From positions 1 through 10,000 of the forward strand of contig JAIWOL010000025.1 in assembly GCA_020216925.1 (NCBI GenBank): 10,000 nt of DNA, read 5' to 3'. A program made the position numbers and the translations under genes. Each line of letters opens with the position of its first letter. The first letter of the stretch is position 1. Shown here one piece after another: positions 6,503-10,000 of the stretch. The stretch comes from Thiobacillus sp. (GTDB taxonomy: Bacteria; Pseudomonadota; Gammaproteobacteria; Burkholderiales; Thiobacillaceae). The notes beneath the pieces were generated by a model, which had not been told where the DNA came from, searched no databases, and worked only from the letters and a program-made list of their open reading frames with translations.

Positions 6503-6519
6503 TGCACCACAAGGCGGCT
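6503..6519. promoter_or_regulatory. Second, weaker NtrC site (one good half)
   Basis: The plus strand has TGCACCA (6503-6509), a perfect NtrC half-site, while the partner half is poor (CGGC where GTGC is expected). The dyad centre is 30 bp, about three helical turns, from the stronger site. This is similar to the paired spacing known at glnA and allows cooperative binding on the same DNA face. It abuts the tatC stop codon. Confidence 0.5.
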
Positions 6520-7329
6520 TCAGTTTCTGTCCCGCGATTCGGACTCGATTCTATCGAGCTCCGCGTCCATGTCCGACTCCGACATCGGCTCGTAGTCCGA
6601 ACCGGGCTTGGGTGCTGGCTTGGTGATCAACACTGCAATCAGGATACCGAGTTCGTACAGAATCCATAGCGGAATCGCCAGCATGAACTGGGAAATGATG
6701 TCGGGAGGCGTGAAGATCGCCCCAACGACGAAGGCGCCAACGATCACATAGGGGCGAATCTCGCGCAATTTTGCGACCGAGACCATGCCCATCTTCACCA
6801 GCAGCACCACCGCCACGGGCACTTCAAATGTCAGGCCGAAAGCCATGAAAAGCGTCATGACGAAATCGAGGTACTTGCCGATGTCCGTCATCACGGCCAC
6901 GCCCTCGGGCGCCACCCCCACGATGAAACCGAACACCACCGGAAACACCAGGAAATAGGCAAACGCCATGCCCAGCAAAAACAGAATCACGCTGGCAATT
7001 ACAAGCGGCACGCCCAGGCGCTTCTCGTGCTGGTACAGCCCCGGCGCCACGAACGCCCACGCCTGATAGAACACCCAGGGCAGGGCCAGCAGGAATGCCG
7101 TCATCAGGGTGACCTTCATGGGCACGAAGAAGGGCGTAGTGACTTCGGTTGCGATCATCTGCCCGCCTTGTGGCAGCGAGGCGAGCATGGGTTTGGCCAG
7201 CAGGGCGTACAGCTCCTGCGCCCAAGGAAACAGCAGCACGAAAAGAATGACCACGGCCAGCAGCGCCCGCAGCAGCCTGTCCCGCATTTCGATCAAATGC
7301 GAGATGAAGGAGTCCTCGCGATTACTCAT
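6520..7329 (-). CDS. tatC: Sec-independent protein translocase TatC
   Basis: TatC is the polytopic receptor that, with TatB, recognises twin-arginine signal peptides for export of folded proteins across the inner membrane. The 269-residue protein begins with the amphipathic SFISHLIEMRDRLLRAL segment and has six predicted membrane helices. It carries the family landmark YQAWAFVAPGLYQHEKRL, whose Glu corresponds to E. coli E103, and the FTPPDIISQFMLAIPLWILYE region of the fifth and sixth helices. The cytoplasmic C-tail is short and acidic (about 240-269). The start ATG overlaps the tatB stop as ATGA; no clear Shine-Dalgarno sequence is seen, so coupling to tatB is likely. It is the last gene of the his-hinT-tat cluster. 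Confidence 0.97.
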   Translation of the reverse strand: MSNREDSFISHLIEMRDRLLRALLAVVILFVLLFPWAQELYALLAKPMLASLPQGGQMIATEVTTPFFVPMKVTLMTAFLLALPWVFYQAWAFVAPGLYQHEKRLGVPLVIASVILFLLGMAFAYFLVFPVVFGFIVGVAPEGVAVMTDIGKYLDFVMTLFMAFGLTFEVPVAVVLLVKMGMVSVAKLREIRPYVIVGAFVVGAIFTPPDIISQFMLAIPLWILYELGILIAVLITKPAPKPGSDYEPMSESDMDAELDRIESESRDRN

Positions 7330-7775
7330 GCGGATTTGTCCGTTGCCGGGTCCTTGGTTATGGGATTCTGGTCGGGCTCATCCAGCGGCAGGCTCTGCTG
7401 CGCGGCAGGGTTCGCAGCGCTCTCCTTCATGGCCGCAGCCGTCACCTGCCGTTCTCCTTCGGTGGCGCCCATCGCCGCCAGCACCTTGCTGACGTTGCTG
7501 GTTTCGTTGCGCAGGTAATCGTCGACCACGGTTGCCTGCTGTTCGACGTTAGCCGCAGCGGATTCGATCGAGTCCCTGAAATCCTGTCCCACCTTGCGCA
7601 ATTCGTCCGCCTGCATCTCGCGACTGATATCCGACTTGACGGTCGATACATAACGCTGCATGCGACCGTATAAATGTCCGGCCGTGCGCGCAACCTTGGG
7701 CAGGCGCTCGGGGCCGATGACGATCAGCGCAACGACGCCGATGACGAGGAGTTCGGTAAAGCCGATGTCGAACAT
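7326..7775 (-). CDS. tatB: Sec-independent protein translocase TatB
   Basis: TatB partners TatC in the twin-arginine receptor complex. The 149-residue protein has the diagnostic MFDIGFTELLVIG N-terminus with a conserved Glu at 8, one membrane helix (about 5-21), the hinge GPERLP, then an amphipathic helix and a long charged, Ala/Gln/Glu-rich cytoplasmic tail. E. coli TatB is somewhat longer (171 aa), and tail length varies among species. It differs from TatA by the acidic residue at 8 and the longer tail. No Shine-Dalgarno sequence is evident before the ATG. The 63-nt gap to tatA holds an inverted repeat that could influence its expression. Confidence 0.97.
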   Translation of the reverse strand: MFDIGFTELLVIGVVALIVIGPERLPKVARTAGHLYGRMQRYVSTVKSDISREMQADELRKVGQDFRDSIESAAANVEQQATVVDDYLRNETSNVSKVLAAMGATEGERQVTAAAMKESAANPAAQQSLPLDEPDQNPITKDPATDKSA

Positions 7776-7838
7776 GTTTCAGTTGCGAGATTCAAGACGC
7801 AAGTAGTGGCTCGTGCCTTGCATCCTGTTTCTTGCACC
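7776..7838 (-). repeat. Heptad-phased inverted repeat in the tatA-tatB gap
   Basis: Read on the minus strand, the gap has seven-base units ending in AG (GTGCAAG, AAACAGG, ATGCAAG, GCACGAG), a six-base spacer CCACTA, then seven-base units beginning with CT (CTTGCGT, CTTGAAT, CTCGCAA). GCAAG and CTTGC can pair, so the RNA could fold into a weak hairpin between the two genes. No T-run follows, so it is not a standard terminator. It looks like a degenerate family of short intergenic repeats; copies elsewhere cannot be seen here. Confidence 0.5.
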
Positions 7839-8051
7839 TTAACTCTGCTGCTTGTCCTTGACCTCGGCGTCGATGGTATGAGCGCCCTTCTCGTTTTCCG
7901 AGAGTTTGGGCGCGTCTTCCTTCATGCCTTCCTTGAAACCCTTGACCGCCCCCCCCAGGTCGCTGCCGATGTTGCGCAGTTTCTTGGTGCCGAAAATCAG
8001 CAGCACCACGACCAGTACGATCAGCCAATGCCAGATGCTGAAGCTACCCAT
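7839..8051 (-). CDS. tatA: Sec-independent protein translocase TatA
   Basis: TatA is the small pore- or patch-forming subunit of the twin-arginine export system. The 70-residue protein has a short N-terminal membrane helix ([16 protein letters not shown], about 5-20), the [14 protein letters not shown] hinge and amphipathic helix, the conserved KGFKEGMKE segment and a charged tail. Length is typical for TatA and far shorter than TatB. The ATG at 8051 has a strong AGGAG 7 nt upstream. It lies 18 nt after hinT. A run of eight G bases (7949-7956 on the complementary strand) occurs in codons for the Leu-Gly-Gly-Ala stretch. Confidence 0.97.
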   Translation of the reverse strand: MGSFSIWHWLIVLVVVLLIFGTKKLRNIGSDLGGAVKGFKEGMKEDAPKLSENEKGAHTIDAEVKDKQQS

Positions 8052-8058
8052 GTGAAAT

Positions 8059-8063
8059 CTCCT
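8059..8063 (-). promoter_or_regulatory. Ribosome binding site of tatA
   Basis: AGGAG on the minus strand, 7 nt before the tatA ATG, in the 18-nt gap after hinT. It is stronger than the signals before hisF, hisI, hisE, tatB and tatC, consistent with TatA being needed in excess over TatB and TatC. Confidence 0.8.
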
Positions 8064-8069
8064 CTTGAA

Positions 8070-8408
8070 TTAAGCCTGGCGGACGGGATCACCGCCGCCG
8101 AATACGTGAATATGGATATGGAATATCTCTTGGCCACCACCGCGCCCGGTGTTGATCAGCGTCTTGAAGCCATCCGCCAGCCCCTGCTCCTGTGCCAATC
8201 TGGGTGCCAGCAGCAACATCCTGCCCAGCAGCCGTTCATGCTCCGGCCCGGCATCCGCCAGCGAGGCCACATGCGCTTTGGGAATGATCAGGAAATGCAC
8301 CCGGGCAAACGGGTGTATGTCGTGAAATGCCAGTATCTCGCCGTCTTCATAGACCTTGCCGCAGGGCAGTTGCCCGGCGACGATTTTGCAGAAGATGCAG
8401 TCATTCAT
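8070..8408 (-). CDS. hinT: HIT-family nucleotide phosphoramidase (HinT type)
   Basis: A 112-residue histidine-triad protein that would hydrolyse nucleoside phosphoramidates or related AMP conjugates in the cytosol. The triad is H97-I-H99-I-H101 followed by VFGGG, with H99 as the likely nucleophile. The N-terminal CIFCKIVAG carries a C4-xx-C7 pair that may help bind zinc, together with the [19 protein letters not shown] region common to the family. ATG 8408 is chosen over an upstream in-frame ATG at 8456 because the conserved MNDCIFCKI begins here. It overlaps the end of hisE by 8 nt. HIT genes following hisE and preceding tatA are common in betaproteobacteria as I recall. Confidence 0.94.
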   Translation of the reverse strand: MNDCIFCKIVAGQLPCGKVYEDGEILAFHDIHPFARVHFLIIPKAHVASLADAGPEHERLLGRMLLLAPRLAQEQGLADGFKTLINTGRGGGQEIFHIHIHVFGGGDPVRQA

Positions 8409-8718
8409 GGCGATTCGCCTTCTCAACCAGGCCCGACAGGCCCTCGCGACGCGCAAGCTCGTTCAGTATGTCGGCGGGCCTCAGGTTCTTGTGGGCAAGC
8501 AGAACCAGCGTATGAAACCACAAATCGGCGATTTCGTAGATGATCTTTTCGGCCTGACCGTCCTTGGCAGCCATCACGGTTTCGGTCGCCTCCTCGCCGA
8601 TCTTCTTCAGGATGGCGTCGGTTCCCTTCGCGTAGAGCCTGGCCACGTAGGAACTCTCCGGCGAAGCCTGTTTGCGCGCCTCCAGCGTCTGCGCAATCCG
8701 ATCGAGAATGTCGCTCAT
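8401..8718 (-). CDS. hisE: Phosphoribosyl-ATP diphosphatase HisE
   Basis: HisE hydrolyses phosphoribosyl-ATP to phosphoribosyl-AMP, the second step of histidine synthesis. The 105-residue protein is of the MazG-like all-helical fold. The metal-binding glutamates are in [11 protein letters not shown] (E42, E43, E46) and YEIADLW (E62, D65). It is a free-standing gene, not fused to HisI as in E. coli. The start codon overlaps the hisI stop as ATGA, which favours ATG 8718 over a longer in-frame start. The 3' end overlaps hinT by 8 nt. Confidence 0.96.
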   Translation of the reverse strand: MSDILDRIAQTLEARKQASPESSYVARLYAKGTDAILKKIGEEATETVMAAKDGQAEKIIYEIADLWFHTLVLLAHKNLRPADILNELARREGLSGLVEKANRHE

Positions 8719-9125
8719 TGGTAGATATCGTCCGGGTTTTTCAGCACGGGAGCAGTCGTGACCCACTCCTCACCCTGATCCGTATGGGCAAGTTTCTGGA
8801 AAAAACACGAGCGACGTCCCGTATGACAGGCAATCCCCCCCACCTGTTCGATTTTCAGCAAGATCACGTCATTGTCACAATCCAGACGGATCTCGCTGAC
8901 GTTCTGCACGTGGCCGGATTCCTCGCCCTTGCGCCAGAGCCGGTTGCGCGAACGGGAGAAATACACCCCTCGCCGGGTGCGGGCGGTTTCTGCCAGCGCC
9001 TCGCGATTCATCCAGGCCACCATGAGAATTTCTCCGGTAGCCGCGTCCTGGGCAATGGCAGGCACCAGGCCGTGTGCATCCCATTTCAGGACATCGAGCC
9101 AGCGGCTGTCGATCTTGGTACTCAT
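8715..9125 (-). CDS. hisI: Phosphoribosyl-AMP cyclohydrolase HisI
   Basis: HisI opens the adenine ring of phosphoribosyl-AMP, the third step of histidine synthesis. The 136-residue, HisI-only protein has [26 protein letters not shown] near 15-40 and the SGHVQ segment near 70. The Mg/Zn site D82-C83-D84-N-D86 is present, as are the remaining zinc cysteines C100 and C107 in [10 protein letters not shown]. The reading frame is open far upstream into hisF; ATG 9125 is chosen because it overlaps the hisF stop as ATGA and matches the family start. Confidence 0.97.
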   Translation of the reverse strand: MSTKIDSRWLDVLKWDAHGLVPAIAQDAATGEILMVAWMNREALAETARTRRGVYFSRSRNRLWRKGEESGHVQNVSEIRLDCDNDVILLKIEQVGGIACHTGRRSCFFQKLAHTDQGEEWVTTAPVLKNPDDIYQ

Positions 9126-9877
9126 AGGCGAACCTCGATGCCGTATTGTTTCATGTAACGTTTCGCTTCGTTGACGGTGTATTCGCCGAAATGAAAGATG
9201 CTCGCCGCCAACACCGCGTCGGCGTGCCCTTCGCGCACGCCATCGACCAGATGCTGCAGATTGCCCACTCCACCGCTGGCGACGATGGGAATGGACACCG
9301 CATCCGAAATCGCACGGGTCAGCCCCAGATCGAAACCACTCTTGGTGCCATCGCGATCCATGGAGGTGAGCAGAAGTTCCCCGGCACCGAGAGATTCCAT
9401 TTTTTTTGCCCATGCCACGGCATCCAGGCCCGTGGCTTTCCGGCCCCCGTGGGTAAAAACCTCCCAGCCCTGCCCCACACGCTTGGAATCAATGGCCACG
9501 ACTATGCATTGGCTGCCATAACGGTCGGCGGCATCTTTCACCAGTTGGGGATTCACCACAGCCGAAGTGTTGATGCTTACTTTATCGGCCCCCGCGTTGA
9601 GCAGGCGCTGCACGTCTGCCACGGCACGCACGCCGCCGCCTACGGTCAGGGGGATGAACACCTCGCTCGCCACCGCCTCGATGATGTGCAGGATCAGGTC
9701 GCGATTGTCGGAGGATGCCGTAATGTCGAGAAACGTCAGCTCGTCGGCGCCCGCCTCGTTGTACTGGCGGGCAATTTCGACCGGGTCGCCGGCATCTTTG
9801 AGCTCGACGAAATTGACGCCTTTGACAACCCGTCCGTCGGTCACGTCCAGGCAAGGGATGATGCGCTTGGCAAGCAT
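9122..9877 (-). CDS. hisF: Imidazole glycerol phosphate synthase cyclase subunit HisF
   Basis: HisF uses ammonia passed from the glutaminase HisH to convert PRFAR into imidazole glycerol phosphate and AICAR. The 251-residue (beta-alpha)8 barrel begins [12 protein letters not shown] with catalytic D11. The second catalytic aspartate is D130 in VVAIDSKR. Phosphate-binding segments include [30 protein letters not shown] and AASIFHFGE. Length is normal. It starts 2 nt after the hisA stop; no good Shine-Dalgarno sequence is visible, and a short palindrome lies just upstream. HisH is not in the window. Confidence 0.98.
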   Translation of the reverse strand: MLAKRIIPCLDVTDGRVVKGVNFVELKDAGDPVEIARQYNEAGADELTFLDITASSDNRDLILHIIEAVASEVFIPLTVGGGVRAVADVQRLLNAGADKVSINTSAVVNPQLVKDAADRYGSQCIVVAIDSKRVGQGWEVFTHGGRKATGLDAVAWAKKMESLGAGELLLTSMDRDGTKSGFDLGLTRAISDAVSIPIVASGGVGNLQHLVDGVREGHADAVLAASIFHFGEYTVNEAKRYMKQYGIEVRL

Positions 9878-9879
9878 GA

Positions 9880-10000
9880 CTACTGGCCGAAGATTCGGCC
9901 CGCCAACTCGTCGGCGAGCGTCTGCGCCTGGGCGAAATCCAGCGTGCCCTGATAGATGGCGCGGCCGGTAATGGCCCCGACGATGCCATCCCTGGCCACC
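9880..10000 (-). CDS. hisA: HisA, C-terminal fragment (start beyond window)
   Basis: The last 39 codons of ProFAR isomerase (phosphoribosylformimino-5-aminoimidazole carboxamide ribotide isomerase) are present. They read [18 protein letters not shown], then a helix ending LAGRIFGQ and a TAG stop. The GxITGRAIYxGxxD pattern is the conserved last phosphate-binding strand and helix of HisA and distinguishes it from HisF. The gene lies 2 nt before hisF, as in standard his operons. The N-terminal part lies outside the window. Confidence 0.93.
   Translation of the reverse strand, partial: VARDGIVGAITGRAIYQGTLDFAQAQTLADELAGRIFGQ
9885..9900. repeat. Palindrome just upstream of hisF (end of hisA)
   Basis: GGCCGAAGATTCGGCC is a perfect inverted repeat with 7-nt arms and a 2-nt centre, 8 nt before the hisF ATG, within the last hisA codons. 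In RNA it could fold into a 6-bp stem with a 4-nt loop covering the region where a ribosome binding site would lie. This may enforce coupling of hisF to hisA translation, or may simply be coding sequence. Confidence 0.45.

Noticed and set aside
6483..6509. Inverted repeat TGGTGCA-N13-TGCACCA after tatC as an intrinsic terminator
   Set aside because: The stem is only 7 bp with a 13-nt loop and no T-run follows. The arms are better explained as halves of two adjacent NtrC sites.
7949..7956. Run of eight G (coding strand) in tatA as a phase-variation tract
   Set aside because: It encodes conserved Leu-Gly-Gly-Ala codons in an essential-type export gene and is short. Seven-base runs also occur in amt (5864-5870) and hisI (8835-8841), as expected from GC-rich codon use.
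8409..8456. Upstream in-frame ATG (8456) as the hinT start
   Set aside because: It would add 16 Arg/Ala-rich residues and overlap hisE by 56 nt, whereas the conserved MNDCIFCKI begins at 8408.
9126..9413. Upstream extension of the hisI frame into hisF
   Set aside because: The extra sequence is an out-of-frame reading of hisF. ATG 9125 matches the family N-terminus and the ATGA overlap.

Overview
This window looks like a chromosomal segment of a GC-rich betaproteobacterium. The evidence is the gene order hisA-hisF-hisI-hisE-hinT-tatA-tatB-tatC, with hisI and hisE as separate genes, together with hpnCDE squalene synthesis and a YciK-type reductase. A member of Nitrosomonadales, Rhodocyclales or a related group is plausible, but this is recognition by eye and not a database result. 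Nothing suggests a mobile element, a phage or a CRISPR array, and coding density is very high.

Left part (1-5148). A tRNA-Leu (anticodon UAG) on the minus strand is cut by the window edge. It diverges from a tightly packed plus-strand cluster: hpnC, hpnD, hpnE, a YciK-like short-chain dehydrogenase and a membrane-anchored Ser/Thr protein kinase. HpnD, HpnC and HpnE together convert two farnesyl diphosphates into squalene through presqualene diphosphate and hydroxysqualene, the route that normally feeds hopanoid synthesis. Gene junctions are 1 nt, ATGA overlap, ATGA overlap and about 13 nt, so the five genes probably form one transcript. The tRNA and hpn -10 elements overlap in a short divergent promoter region.

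Middle (5165-6519). An ammonium transporter gene (amt) lies on the minus strand, tail to tail with the kinase gene at a distance of only 16 bp. Its upstream gap holds a convincing sigma-54 (-24/-12) promoter and an NtrC-type palindrome, with a weaker second site 30 bp further upstream. Nitrogen-limitation control of amt can therefore be read directly from the DNA.

Right part (6520-10000). On the minus strand, read from right to left, are the end of hisA, then hisF, hisI, hisE, hinT, tatA, tatB and tatC. The his genes and hinT overlap or nearly touch. The tat genes (twin-arginine protein export) follow with gaps of 18 and 63 nt and then a 4-nt overlap. The 63-nt tatA-tatB gap contains an unusual heptad-phased inverted repeat.

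Most of the window is ordinary housekeeping DNA. The points most worth a second look are the kinase, whose predicted periplasmic tail resembles the coiled coil of polysaccharide chain-length regulators and which sits at the end of a squalene operon; the SDR that lacks the usual catalytic Ser and NAG motif; a perfect 14-bp hairpin inside hpnD; and the nitrogen-control region of amt.
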